DNA from: Flavobacteriales bacterium
GTDB lineage: Bacteria > Bacteroidota > Bacteroidia > Flavobacteriales > Flavobacteriaceae
Direction of reading: 5' to 3'
Length of the DNA: 17,037 nt
Assembly: GCA_027008965.1 (NCBI GenBank)
Contig: JALVDN010000034.1
Location: 1-17,037, forward strand
This document shows positions 1 to 8,089 of this stretch, in pieces. The number at the start of each line of letters is the position of its first letter. Positions within the stretch are counted from its first letter, which is position 1. Position numbers and translations under genes: made by a program. The notes below the pieces were generated by a model. The model saw nothing but the letters and a program-made list of their open reading frames with translations, was not told the DNA's origin and did not search any database.

Positions 1-1
1 T

Positions 2-1354
2 TTTATCAAGGATTTATTTAATATTCGCAAAACCACCGACCGCGAGTTCACTCTGCAAACCATTTTGGAAAATATTCCTTTCAGAGGACACACCGCTTGG
101 CTTTTGATTTTTTCCATCATGGTGGCTTCAGTGGGATTGAATGCCAATTCCACCCCGGTTGTTATAGGCGCCATGCTTATATCACCGCTCATGGGACCCA
201 TCATGGGCGCCGGGTTTTCCATTGCCACCAACGATATTGACACGTTTAAAAAATCGGCACTCAATTTTATGGTGATGGTTCTATTGAGTGTGCTCACATC
301 GTTTTTATATTTCAAACTCTCGCCTTTGTCCTATGCTTCGCATGAATTACTTTCCAGGACAACGCCCACCTTTTTTGATGTGATGATTGCGTTTTTCGGA
401 GGTTTGGCCGGTATTGTGGCCATCACCCGCAGGGGTTTTTTCAATGTAATAAGCGGAGTGGCCATTGCCACCGCATTGATGCCACCTTTGTGTACGGCCG
501 GTTTCGGTTTGGCTATTGGGAATATGAAATTTTTCGGCGGAGCGATGTATCTTTTCCTTATCAATTCGTTCTATATTGCGCTGGCTACTTTTTTGGTGAT
601 CAAATACTTGCGTTTTCCCGTGGTGAAATATCTCAATTCGGTGAAAAGAAGAAACATTAGCAGGCTATTATATTTTTTAGCTATTTTGGTGATGATCCCC
701 AGCATTCTTTCCTTTTGGAAAATGTACAAAGCCGAAATTTATAAACGCCAAGCTATAGAATTTGTAAAAGAAAATATTCAATACAAAGGCACTCAGATTG
801 TCAAATCGGAAATCTTGCCCGAAAAAAATCAAATCAATCTCTATTTCATCGGCGAAGTTATTCCCGAGCCTGTTATTCAACTATGGGAAGAAAAATTACA
901 CGAAACGCCTTTATTCCAACACACGCAACTCAATATATATCAAGCCATTGACAACACATCTCAATTGGAAGAATCATTGAGTAAAAAACTCGAAAGCAAA
1001 ATTTTGGAAAAATTATTCATCCAAAATCAACAAATGCTCAAAGAAAAAGAAGCCGAAATTCAACAACTTCGTAGGAAACTGGAAAGAATCAAGCGATTGA
1101 ACAGTGCGGAGGAAATCATTCAAATCAGTCGTGAAATCAAAACCATTTATCCCGAAATAGATGAATTGAACTATGCCCCCATGATTGTTGTCAGACAAGG
1201 TTCGGCCCCTTCCGATACCATTCCCACATTTGTGATACGTTGGAAAAAAACATTTTCAAAGCACAATAAAACAAAACAAAGAAAAACCTTGGAGAAATAC
1301 CTCAAAACGAGAATGAAATTAGACACCCTTCGAATTTTGGAAGTCAACAAATAA
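2..1354 (+). CDS. DUF389 family integral membrane protein, 5' end outside the window
   Basis: The reading frame is open from base 2 and codes for a typical DUF389 approach (KDLFNIRKTTDREFT) before the first hydrophobic segment, so the gene begins upstream. A TTG at 65 is not the start. About 450 residues are visible. Counting from the first visible codon, the hallmark GLNANS (about 45-50) and IGAMLISPLMGPIMG (about 55-69) lie in the first membrane segments. Further hydrophobic segments follow to about residue 240. After them comes a soluble, charged tail with a heptad-like stretch (about 345-370, KEKEAEIQQLRRKLERIKR). DUF389 proteins are found across bacteria and archaea; I know of no established biochemical role, so none is assigned. 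The identification rests on the conserved membrane motifs and is firm at family level. The gene ends 14 bases before a hairpin-forming repeat (1364-1393) that probably terminates its transcript. Confidence 0.9.
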   Translation, partial: FIKDLFNIRKTTDREFTLQTILENIPFRGHTAWLLIFSIMVASVGLNANSTPVVIGAMLISPLMGPIMGAGFSIATNDIDTFKKSALNFMVMVLLSVLTSFLYFKLSPLSYASHELLSRTTPTFFDVMIAFFGGLAGIVAITRRGFFNVISGVAIATALMPPLCTAGFGLAIGNMKFFGGAMYLFLINSFYIALATFLVIKYLRFPVVKYLNSVKRRNISRLLYFLAILVMIPSILSFWKMYKAEIYKRQAIEFVKENIQYKGTQIVKSEILPEKNQINLYFIGEVIPEPVIQLWEEKLHETPLFQHTQLNIYQAIDNTSQLEESLSKKLESKILEKLFIQNQQMLKEKEAEIQQLRRKLERIKRLNSAEEIIQISREIKTIYPEIDELNYAPMIVVRQGSAPSDTIPTFVIRWKKTFSKHNKTKQRKTLEKYLKTRMKLDTLRILEVNK

Positions 1355-1363
1355 TACTTTTTA

Positions 1364-1393
1364 AGATGAGGGCGCCATTTGGCGTGTTCGTCT
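1364..1393 (+). terminator. Imperfect hairpin just after the DUF389 gene
   Basis: Bases 1364-1376 pair with 1381-1393 around an ATTT loop (1377-1380): four G-C pairs next to the loop, then a G-T wobble, one G-G mismatch, and further A-T, G-C and wobble pairs. It starts ten bases after the stop codon. There is no T-run behind it, so it is not a textbook intrinsic terminator; a role in 3'-end formation is inference. The inner 17 bases (1369-1385) recur inverted at 14475-14491 behind murF. Confidence 0.45.
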
Positions 1394-1525
1394 CAAATCT
1401 TACTCGCCCCACTCGGTTTTTGCAAAACACGGCTGCGGGGTCTCCTCGTCAAAGCTCGGAGCCTCCGCTCCGTGGCCAAAAATCCGGTGGGGCTTCGCAA
1501 GGATTCCGCCTCACCCGCCGGCGCG
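1369..1525. repeat. G+C-rich folded intergenic island, probable dispersed repeat element
   Basis: This block is visibly richer in G+C than the genes beside it and is full of self-complementary segments. These include the repeat hairpin at its left edge, a TTTTGCAAAA palindrome (1418-1427), a CGGAG/CTCCG stem with a six-base loop (1457-1472), and an eight-pair stem between 1484-1491 and 1514-1521 with one wobble. GCGCC at 1372-1376 is also complementary to GGCGC at 1520-1524, close to the other edge. Such G+C-rich intergenic islands are common in Bacteroidota genomes and usually turn out to be dispersed repeats. Assigning this one to a repeat family is inference, because only the 17-bp end is duplicated inside the window. 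A 65-codon open frame crosses it but looks like translated repeat DNA. Confidence 0.55.
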
Positions 1526-1559
1526 AAAAAACCTGATACATTTCCGAATCAGTTTTTCC

Positions 1560-1567
1560 TATCTTTG
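1560..1567 (+). promoter_or_regulatory. Putative -7 box (TATCTTTG) for mutS2
   Basis: TATCTTTG fits the Bacteroidota -7 consensus TANNTTTG and lies 17 bases before the mutS2 GTG start, giving a very short leader. I see no convincing TTTG -33 element at the usual distance, so the assignment depends on the -7 box and its position right after the G+C-rich island. Confidence 0.4.
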
Positions 1568-1584
1568 AAAAAATAAAAACAAAA

Positions 1585-3741
1585 GTGGCTTATATTCATC
1601 CCAAAGTATTGGAAGACCTGGAGTTTTTCTCCGTGTTGGAGCAAATTGCCGAAAAAGCCTATACAAATCAGGCAAAGGACATGATTCGTAAAACCCGTCC
1701 TGCAACCTCGCCGGGAGAAATGATGGAAACTTTGCGCATGACGGATGAATATTTAAAAGCCATACATTCCGGCAACCTGTTCCCCGATCACGCCTTTGAA
1801 CCTTACGGAGAAGAGCTTGGAAAATTACAGACCGAAAATTATTTCTTTGAGCCGCAAACTTTTTTGGATATTGCCCGGAGTGTGGATATCCTCTTGCAAT
1901 GGAAAAAATTTTTCTCCGGATTCAAAGAATATTATCCTGTTTTATACGACCATTTTTCATCGCTGAATATTCACAAAATCATTCCGGAAACCATTTATAA
2001 AATCGTTCACCGGGAGGCATTCATCAAAGATAATGCTTCCGAAACCTTGGCCTCCATACGTCAACAAATACGTTCACTTCAACAAGAACGGTATGAGGTT
2101 TTCCGCCGGTTGATGAAAAAATATGACAAAAAAGGCTATCTGGACGAAATCAAAGAAAGTGTGGCCGAAGGCCGTCCGGTATTAGCTGTCAAACCTGCCT
2201 ATAGAAAACAAATCGACGGCCTGTTCTACGGCACATCCCGCAGTGGAAATATCATTTTTATCGAACCAGGAGAAAGTGCACAAATCACCAAAAAAATTGA
2301 ACTCCTCAAAGCCGATGAACAAAGTGAACTTATCCGGATTTTACGGGAACTGACGGCTTTTTTACGTCCATTCGAAGCGGATTTATATCATTATGAACGC
2401 TTTTTAATCATGATGGATGTAATCCGGGCTAAAGCACTTTACGCAAAAGAAATCAATGCCGTGCTGCCTCAAATTTCACAAAATAGGATATTGGATTTGA
2501 AAAAAGCCTTTCATCCATTGCTTTGGCTTGAAAACAAAGCACGAAAAAAAACGGTCATCCCGCAAAATATTCATTTGGATCAAGAGAACCGCATTATGGT
2601 CATTTCGGGTCCCAATGCGGGCGGGAAAAGTATCACTTTGAAGACAGTGGGATTGATTCAGTTAATGATTCAATCGGGTTTGCTTGTACCGGTTCATCCC
2701 TCTTCCCAAATTCCTTTCTTTTCTAAAATCCTCACGGATATAGGCGATCACCAATCCATAGAAAATCAATTGTCAACTTATAGCTATCGCTTGAAAAATA
2801 TGCGCATGTTCTTAAGATTGGTGGACCCCGAAACCTTATTCCTCATTGATGAATTCGGCACCGGTTCCGACCCCGAATTAGGCGGTGCTTTGGCAGAAGT
2901 TTTTCTGGAAGAATTTGCCCGTAGCGGAGCATATGGAGTGATCACCACCCACTATAACAACTTGAAGATAACAGCCGAAAAACTACCCGGACTTTTCAAT
3001 GCCCACATGGAATTTGATATCAAAAAAATGGAACCTACCTATAGGCTCATCACCGGAGATGCAGGTAGTTCCTATACCTTTGAAGTAGCCCGGAAAATGG
3101 GTATTCCTTACTCCATTATCAACCGCGCCAAGAAAAAAGTCCATCGTGATAAGGTGAAATACGACCATACCCTTGCAGAGCTACAAGATAAAAAAAGAGT
3201 ATTGTCACAACAAGAAAAAAATTTACAACAAGCGTTGGAAAATTTGAAGCAAGACAAAGAAAAATTAGAAAAATCTCATCATCAAGTCCTCAAAAAACTG
3301 GAAGGATTCAGGATTTTGTTTGAAGAAGAAAAACACAAGCACGAAGCGGGAGAAAAGATTATCTCTCTTTTTAAAAGCTATGCACGGCAACCCGACAAAA
3401 AAAAGCTGTGGAAAGAAATTATGCGTTGGTTGGAGAAAGAATACATAAAACAGGAAAAGAAAAAAAGTTTAACCACCAATAAAAAAATCCCACTTCAAAA
3501 AATTAAAAAGGAAGTAAAAGAAACTTTACAGCAAGAAGATGTCAAACAGAAATTACGCCAATTTGAAGTGCAACGAATGGAGTATGTGCCCCGTCCGGGC
3601 GACAGGGTCAGGATGAAAGGAAGCATGGCCAATGCCATTTTGGAAAAAATAGAAAATACCGAAGCCGTTTTGGATTATGGCAAATTCAAAGCGCGCGTGC
3701 CTTTGAATGAATTGGAACTCGTTATGCGAAAAAAGGATTAA
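1585..3741 (+). CDS. mutS2: MutS2-family DNA-binding ATPase without a Smr domain
   Basis: This 718-residue protein belongs to the MutS2 branch of MutS ATPases. In other bacteria these proteins act on recombination intermediates or stalled and collided ribosomes rather than on mismatches. An N-terminal helical core (about 1-320) precedes the ATPase. The Walker A is GPNAGGKS (342-349), STYSYRLKNM follows at about 396-405, and Walker B is LFLIDE (418-423) followed by FGTGSDP. A strongly charged coiled coil (about 520-590) and a basic region lead into a small KOW-like beta domain (PRPGDRVRMKG onwards). The usual C-terminal Smr nuclease domain, with its LDLRG and HGxG motifs, is absent; the protein ends about ten residues after VPLNELELV. 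The GTG at 1585 is chosen because it gives the family N terminus (HPKVLEDLEF) and no in-frame ATG precedes it nearby. lpdA follows 26 bases later. Confidence 0.93.
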   Translation: MAYIHPKVLEDLEFFSVLEQIAEKAYTNQAKDMIRKTRPATSPGEMMETLRMTDEYLKAIHSGNLFPDHAFEPYGEELGKLQTENYFFEPQTFLDIARSVDILLQWKKFFSGFKEYYPVLYDHFSSLNIHKIIPETIYKIVHREAFIKDNASETLASIRQQIRSLQQERYEVFRRLMKKYDKKGYLDEIKESVAEGRPVLAVKPAYRKQIDGLFYGTSRSGNIIFIEPGESAQITKKIELLKADEQSELIRILRELTAFLRPFEADLYHYERFLIMMDVIRAKALYAKEINAVLPQISQNRILDLKKAFHPLLWLENKARKKTVIPQNIHLDQENRIMVISGPNAGGKSITLKTVGLIQLMIQSGLLVPVHPSSQIPFFSKILTDIGDHQSIENQLSTYSYRLKNMRMFLRLVDPETLFLIDEFGTGSDPELGGALAEVFLEEFARSGAYGVITTHYNNLKITAEKLPGLFNAHMEFDIKKMEPTYRLITGDAGSSYTFEVARKMGIPYSIINRAKKKVHRDKVKYDHTLAELQDKKRVLSQQEKNLQQALENLKQDKEKLEKSHHQVLKKLEGFRILFEEEKHKHEAGEKIISLFKSYARQPDKKKLWKEIMRWLEKEYIKQEKKKSLTTNKKIPLQKIKKEVKETLQQEDVKQKLRQFEVQRMEYVPRPGDRVRMKGSMANAILEKIENTEAVLDYGKFKARVPLNELELVMRKKD

Positions 3742-3746
3742 ATTTG
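3739..3746 (+). promoter_or_regulatory. Putative -7 box (TAAATTTG) for lpdA
   Basis: TAAATTTG matches TANNTTTG exactly and overlaps the mutS2 stop codon, 21 bases before the lpdA ATG. It could give lpdA its own transcript as well as read-through from mutS2. No clear -33 TTTG is seen at the usual spacing. Confidence 0.35.
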
Positions 3747-3767
3747 TTGAAAGAAAAAAATCAGATT

Positions 3768-5156
3768 ATGCAATACGACATCATCATTATAGGTAGCGGA
3801 CCGGGTGGATATGTGACAGCCATCAGGGCTTCTCAACTGGGCTTTAAAACCGCCATTGTGGAAAAAGAAAATCTCGGAGGCGTTTGCCTCAATTGGGGAT
3901 GTATTCCCACCAAAGCATTGCTCAAAAGTGCGGAAGTATATAATTATCTGAAAAAAGCCGGTGACTACGGATTGAATGCAGAAAATTTTTCCGCCGATTT
4001 TCCTGCGGTTATTCAACGAAGCCGTGAAGTGGCGGGAAGCATGAGTAAAGGAGTGGAATTTTTGATGCGAAAAAACAATATTGATGTTTTGCAGGGAACC
4101 GGAAAAGTATTGCCCGGGAAAAAAGTACTTGTAACCACTGAAAACGGTGAGGAAAAAGTTTTTGAAGCGCAGCATATCATCATTGCCACCGGTGCACGCG
4201 CACGTTCGTTGCCGAGTATGCCCATAGACGGTGAACGTGTGATAGGATACCGTCAAGCATTGACCCTACGGAAGCGTCCCGGAAGTATGGTAATCGTAGG
4301 TTCGGGGGCCATTGGGGTAGAAATGGCTTATTTTTATAATAGCATGGGTGCACAAGTGACGCTTATTGAATACCTCCCGCGTATTATGCCTTTAGAAGAC
4401 GAGGAAGTATCCAAACAATTGGAACGAAGTTTTAAAAAATCCAAAATCAAAGTTAAAACTTCAGCCGAAGTGACCGGAGTGGAATATACGGACGAAGGAA
4501 TAAAAGTATTGTATAAAGACAAAAAAGGCGAACAAAGCATTGAAGCGGATTTGGTGTTGAGTGCCGTGGGCATACAAGCCAATATTGGAAATATCGGTTT
4601 GGAAGAAACCGGAATTGAGGTGGAGAAAGGAAAAATCAAAGTGGATAAATTCTACAAAACAAATGTAGATGGATATTATGCCATAGGCGATGTGATTGAT
4701 ACGCCTGCATTGGCACATGTGGCATCGGCGGAAGGAATCACTTGCGTTGAAAAAATTGCAGGTTTGGATGTAGAACCGGTTGATTATAAAAACATTCCGT
4801 CCAATATTTACACCTCACCCGAGATTGCTTCTGTTGGCTATACGGAAAAACAAGCTTTGGAGGCAGGATATGAAATAAGGGTAGGAAAATTTCCTTTCAC
4901 CGCCAGCGGAAAAGCCAAAGCTGCCGGAAAACCCGACGGGTTTGTAAAAATCATCATTGATAAAAAATACGATGAAATCCTGGGAGCACATATGATTGGT
5001 GCAAATGTGACCGAAATGATTGCCGAAATTGTTGCCGCGAGAAAAGCCGAAGCCACCGGACACTCACTTTTGAAATCCATTCATCCGCATCCCACTATGA
5101 GCGAAGCGGTTATGGAAGCCGTGGCGGATGCATATGGAGAAGTGATACACTTATAA
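3768..5156 (+). CDS. lpdA: Dihydrolipoyl dehydrogenase (E3 subunit)
   Basis: This flavoprotein reoxidises dihydrolipoyl groups with NAD+ in the pyruvate and 2-oxoglutarate dehydrogenase complexes and probably the glycine cleavage system. The 462-residue length is normal for the family. Visible elements in order are the FAD-binding GSGPGGY near the N terminus, the redox-active disulfide in GVCLNWGCIPTK (Cys40 and Cys45), an NAD-binding VGSGAIGVEMAYFY followed by an acidic strand end (TLIEY), the second FAD motif YAIGDV, and the C-terminal HPHPTMSE with catalytic His441 and Glu446. The ATG at 3768 is preferred to an in-frame TTG at 3744 because it places the FAD loop as usual, with MQYDIIIIGSG at the very N terminus. 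No E1 or E2 gene is adjacent. The transcript ends at the hairpin at 5187. Confidence 0.96.
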   Translation: MQYDIIIIGSGPGGYVTAIRASQLGFKTAIVEKENLGGVCLNWGCIPTKALLKSAEVYNYLKKAGDYGLNAENFSADFPAVIQRSREVAGSMSKGVEFLMRKNNIDVLQGTGKVLPGKKVLVTTENGEEKVFEAQHIIIATGARARSLPSMPIDGERVIGYRQALTLRKRPGSMVIVGSGAIGVEMAYFYNSMGAQVTLIEYLPRIMPLEDEEVSKQLERSFKKSKIKVKTSAEVTGVEYTDEGIKVLYKDKKGEQSIEADLVLSAVGIQANIGNIGLEETGIEVEKGKIKVDKFYKTNVDGYYAIGDVIDTPALAHVASAEGITCVEKIAGLDVEPVDYKNIPSNIYTSPEIASVGYTEKQALEAGYEIRVGKFPFTASGKAKAAGKPDGFVKIIIDKKYDEILGAHMIGANVTEMIAEIVAARKAEATGHSLLKSIHPHPTMSEAVMEAVADAYGEVIHL

Positions 5157-5186
5157 ATGTTTAAGAATTACAAAGATTATAACAAG

Positions 5187-5212
5187 AAACCGCCGGAGAA
5201 GGCGGTTTTTTA
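5187..5212. terminator. Intrinsic terminator shared by lpdA and engB
   Basis: AAACCGCC (5187-5194) pairs perfectly with GGCGGTTT (5201-5208) around a six-base GGAGAA loop, with the T-run continuing to 5211. It lies 30 bases after the lpdA stop. On the opposite strand the same stem directly follows the engB stop and is trailed by TTTCTTGTT, so it probably ends both convergent transcripts. Confidence 0.85.
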
Positions 5213-5821
5213 TTTGATTTTGTCTTTGACCATTTTATTGAGTTGCCCTATATATTCCAGCATTTCTTTTCTTCCTCTTTTATCTTGGGATGAAGTGATA
5301 AAATATTTAGGCATACTTTCCCATCGGGTCAACATTTTTTGCTGGTATTTTTTGATGTTTTTGGCCAATTGTGAGCTTGAAAGTTTGTCGGCTTTGGTGA
5401 AAACAATGGAAAAAGGAATCCGGTTTTTTCCAAGCCATTCCATAAACTCCAAATCAATCTTTTGGGGTTCCAATCTGCTGTCTACCAATACAAAAGCATT
5501 CACCAGGTTTTTTCTTGTTTTAAAGTAATCCGTGATGAGTTTTTGAAATTTTTTTCTGTTGGTTTTGGATGTTTTGGCATACCCATAACCGGGCAAATCC
5601 ACTAAAAACCAGTTGTCATTGATTTTGAAATGATTGATAAGTTGTGTTTTGCCCGGTGTGGAAGATGTTTTGGCCAAATTTTTTTTATTGGTGAGCATAT
5701 TTATCAAAGAAGATTTTCCCACATTGCTTCTACCTATAAAAGCATATTCAGGCAAAGGTTCACCAGGTAATTTTTTCACATCCGAATTACTGACTACAAA
5801 TTCGGCTTTTTTTATTTCCAT
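5210..5821 (-). CDS. engB: Ribosome-biogenesis GTPase EngB (YsxC/YihA)
   Basis: EngB is a small GTPase needed for assembly of the large ribosomal subunit. The 203-residue protein is the usual size and shows all G motifs: G1 GRSNVGKS (30-37), G2 around Thr55 in SSTPGKTQ, G3 DLPGYG (75-80), G4 TKAD (142-145) and a G5-like TSS (176-178). The ATG start gives the typical N terminus, with VVSNSDVKKLP before the G1 strand. It is the last gene of a minus-strand run. Its start lies 17 bases after the stop of the ChaN-like gene, with no promoter-like sequence in the gap, so it is probably co-transcribed with the two envelope genes upstream. Confidence 0.95.
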   Translation of the reverse strand: MEIKKAEFVVSNSDVKKLPGEPLPEYAFIGRSNVGKSSLINMLTNKKNLAKTSSTPGKTQLINHFKINDNWFLVDLPGYGYAKTSKTNRKKFQKLITDYFKTRKNLVNAFVLVDSRLEPQKIDLEFMEWLGKNRIPFSIVFTKADKLSSSQLAKNIKKYQQKMLTRWESMPKYFITSSQDKRGRKEMLEYIGQLNKMVKDKIK

Positions 5822-5838
5822 AGCTTAAAAATGTTTAT

Positions 5839-6696
5839 TTAATAACTTCCGGGCATGTCATCATCAACAATGATGATAAAATCGGCTGTGCCTTTATATT
5901 CAGGTTCTAATTTCCGGATGTCTTTTTGACTGACCACTTCAATGGTAAGCGTTTTCACACCGGGTTTTTCTCTTCGTAAATACCACAATATACCTTGGTC
6001 AAATGCAGAATGGAAACTTCCGTTAAAATGAATAAAGGTATGATCCGGTTCCAAGTGCTTGGCTATGTTATGTGCCATTGTTGCATCTTTAACGGCTTGT
6101 GCTTTGGGTAGGTTTTCGCCTCCGTGCCCCGGCATCATATCCCGCATTTTTTTGTATTGAGAAAGCGTTGAATCATAAGCAATGGGAAGCGGAGTAACCC
6201 ATTTTTTTTCATCATCCGGGAGACTGTCTAAATATGCAAAACCTTTTCTATACACCATTCTGGCATATCGGCGGGGAATATTAGTGGCAATGAACTTGAG
6301 TTTTTTTTCTTTGGCAAAATCCACCAACATTTTGTAATCTGTCTTATAGTTGGGCCAAAGCCGGGCTAACGAATCAAATGCTTTTTGGTCTATCTCATCT
6401 TTCAGATAAAGGTCCAGTTCATCTTGATTATCCGTTTCAAACATCTCGGCGCCCAAAATGATTTTTCCTTTTTTCTTTTTATATAAATCCTTGGTGATTT
6501 CTATTTCAAACCAATGCGCAATGGGATTATTATGAAGCTCACCGATAAAAACCACATCCGCTTCCGCCGCTTTTTTCAGTAATTTTTTGTAAGAAGTTTT
6601 ATTGCCTTTAGTATTTACTATCCTGTATGCAGTTTTTTTTTGAGCATGCGTAAATATCCCGATTAAAATCAAAAGCGAAACAATATAATATTTCAT
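5839..6696 (-). CDS. ChaN-like (Cofac_haem_bdg, PF04187) exported protein
   Basis: This 285-residue protein starts with a hydrophobic signal peptide ending near Ala18 (FTHAQ), so it is probably exported. The body carries the features of the ChaN/DUF399 fold: VVFIGELHNNPIAHWFE (about 48-64), GAEMFETDNQ (82-91), NIPRRYARMVYRKG (139-152), AQAVKDATMAHNI (199-211) and HFNGSFHS (223-230). In the family the conserved Glu/His set is linked to haem or metal binding, and ChaN of Campylobacter is an iron-regulated outer-membrane lipoprotein. This copy lacks a lipobox, so it is probably periplasmic rather than lipid-anchored. Its ATG overlaps the stop of the upstream LysM gene by one base (TAATG), which points to translational coupling. 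A role in haem handling is inference from the family; no other iron gene is adjacent. Confidence 0.82.
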   Translation of the reverse strand: MKYYIVSLLILIGIFTHAQKKTAYRIVNTKGNKTSYKKLLKKAAEADVVFIGELHNNPIAHWFEIEITKDLYKKKKGKIILGAEMFETDNQDELDLYLKDEIDQKAFDSLARLWPNYKTDYKMLVDFAKEKKLKFIATNIPRRYARMVYRKGFAYLDSLPDDEKKWVTPLPIAYDSTLSQYKKMRDMMPGHGGENLPKAQAVKDATMAHNIAKHLEPDHTFIHFNGSFHSAFDQGILWYLRREKPGVKTLTIEVVSQKDIRKLEPEYKGTADFIIIVDDDMPGSY

Positions 6697-8045
6697 TATC
6701 GCAATTTTAGTTTTTGACCAACACGGATAGTATTGTCTTTCAAATTATTCAACTCTTTCAATTTACTGATAGGGACATTGTATTTAACATGAATTCTATA
6801 TAATGTTTCACCGGGTTGTACGATATGATATGCAGGAATGTTTGATTGGTTTTTTTCTTCTTTCACTTCTTGGTTATCTGCTTTTTTCTCTTTTTTAACG
6901 GGAATACGTAGCGTTTGCCCTACTTTGAGGACGGGTTCTTCCAATTGATTGGCTGTGATGATTTCATCAATTTGAACATTGTATTTTTTTGAAAGCGAAT
7001 ATAATGTTTCTCCCGTTTGAACTTGATGTATGATAAAATTTTTATCGGAGTTTGCTGTTGTTTCCGTATCGCTTTTTTCATTTTCTTTTGAGGTTATTTG
7101 CTCTTCCAATCCTTGGCTGACATTTTGAATGGTTTCATTCACCGTATTATCAACCGCTTCTTGAGAATTATCAAGGGCTTCCTTTGTTTCTTCAATTTCG
7201 GTTTGGGTTTCCTTTATTGAGGTGTTATCCTCAGGAGTATTTAATGATTGTTCATGTGCGGTGGCTTGTTCTTCACTTATCTTTAAAACAAGAATTTGTC
7301 CTTCATAAATGTCAAAATCCACTAAATTATTCATTTCTTTAATGTCTTTTACGGGGATGCCGAATTTTTTTGAGATAGTGTATAAAGTCTCGCCCGGTTT
7401 CACTTCATAAATAATTTTTTCTCCTTTATCATTTTTTTCTTCAACGACATCATTTGTTTTTACTTTCATTTCCCTTAAAACTTCGCGGTCATACTTATGT
7501 AAATCATATTTTTCAATCAAATAGATAAGTTTGGAAGGATAACTGGGGTCGGTGGCATAGCCCGCTTTTTTCAATCCTTTGGCCCAGGCTTCATAATCGG
7601 TTAAAGGTAATCTGAAGAGAAAAGCATATCTTCTTCTTTTGGCTAAGAATTTGGAATGATCCACAAATGATTCCTCCGGATTTTTATATTTTCTGAAACA
7701 CTCGTTCAATGCATCATCATCATGATAAATTTTTTCTCCATCCCAGTTATCTGCACATTTAATTCCGAAATGATTGTTGGCTTCACGTGCTAATCTACTG
7801 GTCCCCGACGCCGATTCCAAAATGCCCTGTGCAAGGGTTATACTGGCCGGAATGCCGTATTGTTTCATTTCTTTTTTGGCAATTTCTTTAAATCTTTGAA
7901 TATAGGCCCGGGTTTTAGCATCATTGGAACTTTTTATCTGCGAGACATCTTTGGTGTGACCGGAAACTGTTTTTTTAGAACTTCCACAAGAGGACAAAGA
8001 AATAATACCAATGATTATAGCGAATAGATAAACGATTTTTTTCAT
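6696..8045 (-). CDS. Glucosaminidase (GH73-type) lipoprotein with three LysM domains
   Basis: This is a 449-residue envelope hydrolase. The signal peptide ends in a lipobox (LSSC, Cys20), so it is a predicted lipoprotein. Residues about 40-185 form a Mannosyl-glycoprotein endo-beta-N-acetylglucosaminidase domain (PF01832), with SITLAQGILESASGTSRLA containing the presumed catalytic Glu77 and the NNHFGIKC segment (90-97). Three LysM peptidoglycan-binding repeats follow, at about 212-255, 338-383 and 406-448, each with a PGETLY or TGETLY core. The first two are separated by an acidic, Glu/Thr/Asn-rich linker (256-337). The architecture indicates cleavage of the glycan backbone during wall growth or division while bound to peptidoglycan. 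It overlaps the ChaN-like gene by one base and has its own TAAATTTG box upstream. FlgJ-like function is excluded because no flagellar context or rod-binding domain is present. Confidence 0.92.
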   Translation of the reverse strand: MKKIVYLFAIIIGIISLSSCGSSKKTVSGHTKDVSQIKSSNDAKTRAYIQRFKEIAKKEMKQYGIPASITLAQGILESASGTSRLAREANNHFGIKCADNWDGEKIYHDDDALNECFRKYKNPEESFVDHSKFLAKRRRYAFLFRLPLTDYEAWAKGLKKAGYATDPSYPSKLIYLIEKYDLHKYDREVLREMKVKTNDVVEEKNDKGEKIIYEVKPGETLYTISKKFGIPVKDIKEMNNLVDFDIYEGQILVLKISEEQATAHEQSLNTPEDNTSIKETQTEIEETKEALDNSQEAVDNTVNETIQNVSQGLEEQITSKENEKSDTETTANSDKNFIIHQVQTGETLYSLSKKYNVQIDEIITANQLEEPVLKVGQTLRIPVKKEKKADNQEVKEEKNQSNIPAYHIVQPGETLYRIHVKYNVPISKLKELNNLKDNTIRVGQKLKLR

Positions 8046-8070
8046 TGTAATCTAATTAACGAAACTTTTA

Positions 8071-8078
8071 CAAATTTA
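8071..8078 (-). promoter_or_regulatory. Putative -7 box (TAAATTTG) for the LysM gene
   Basis: Read on the minus strand, TAAATTTG is an exact TANNTTTG match lying in the 44-base gap after pcrB, 25 bases before the LysM gene ATG. It could drive the LysM-ChaN-engB unit separately from pcrB. A -33 TTTG at standard spacing is not evident. Confidence 0.4.
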
Positions 8079-8089
8079 AGAAAAAACAA

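Noticed and set aside
1379..1576. A 65-codon open frame with a good-looking ATG
   Set aside because: It runs through the G+C-rich folded island, has no recognisable domain and ends just before the mutS2 start; it looks like translated repeat DNA.
3744..3767. TTG at 3744 as an upstream start of lpdA
   Set aside because: It would add eight lysine-rich residues before the conserved N terminus and overlap the promoter-like box; the ATG at 3768 gives the usual start.
5157..5528. Plus-strand open frame of 123 codons after lpdA
   Set aside because: It is antisense to engB, whose GTPase motifs are complete, and it begins before the terminator; a shadow of the real gene.
6696..8045. The LysM glucosaminidase as a phage lysin or secretion-system effector
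   Set aside because: It has a lipoprotein signal, three LysM domains and lies in a housekeeping operon; no phage or secretion genes are near.
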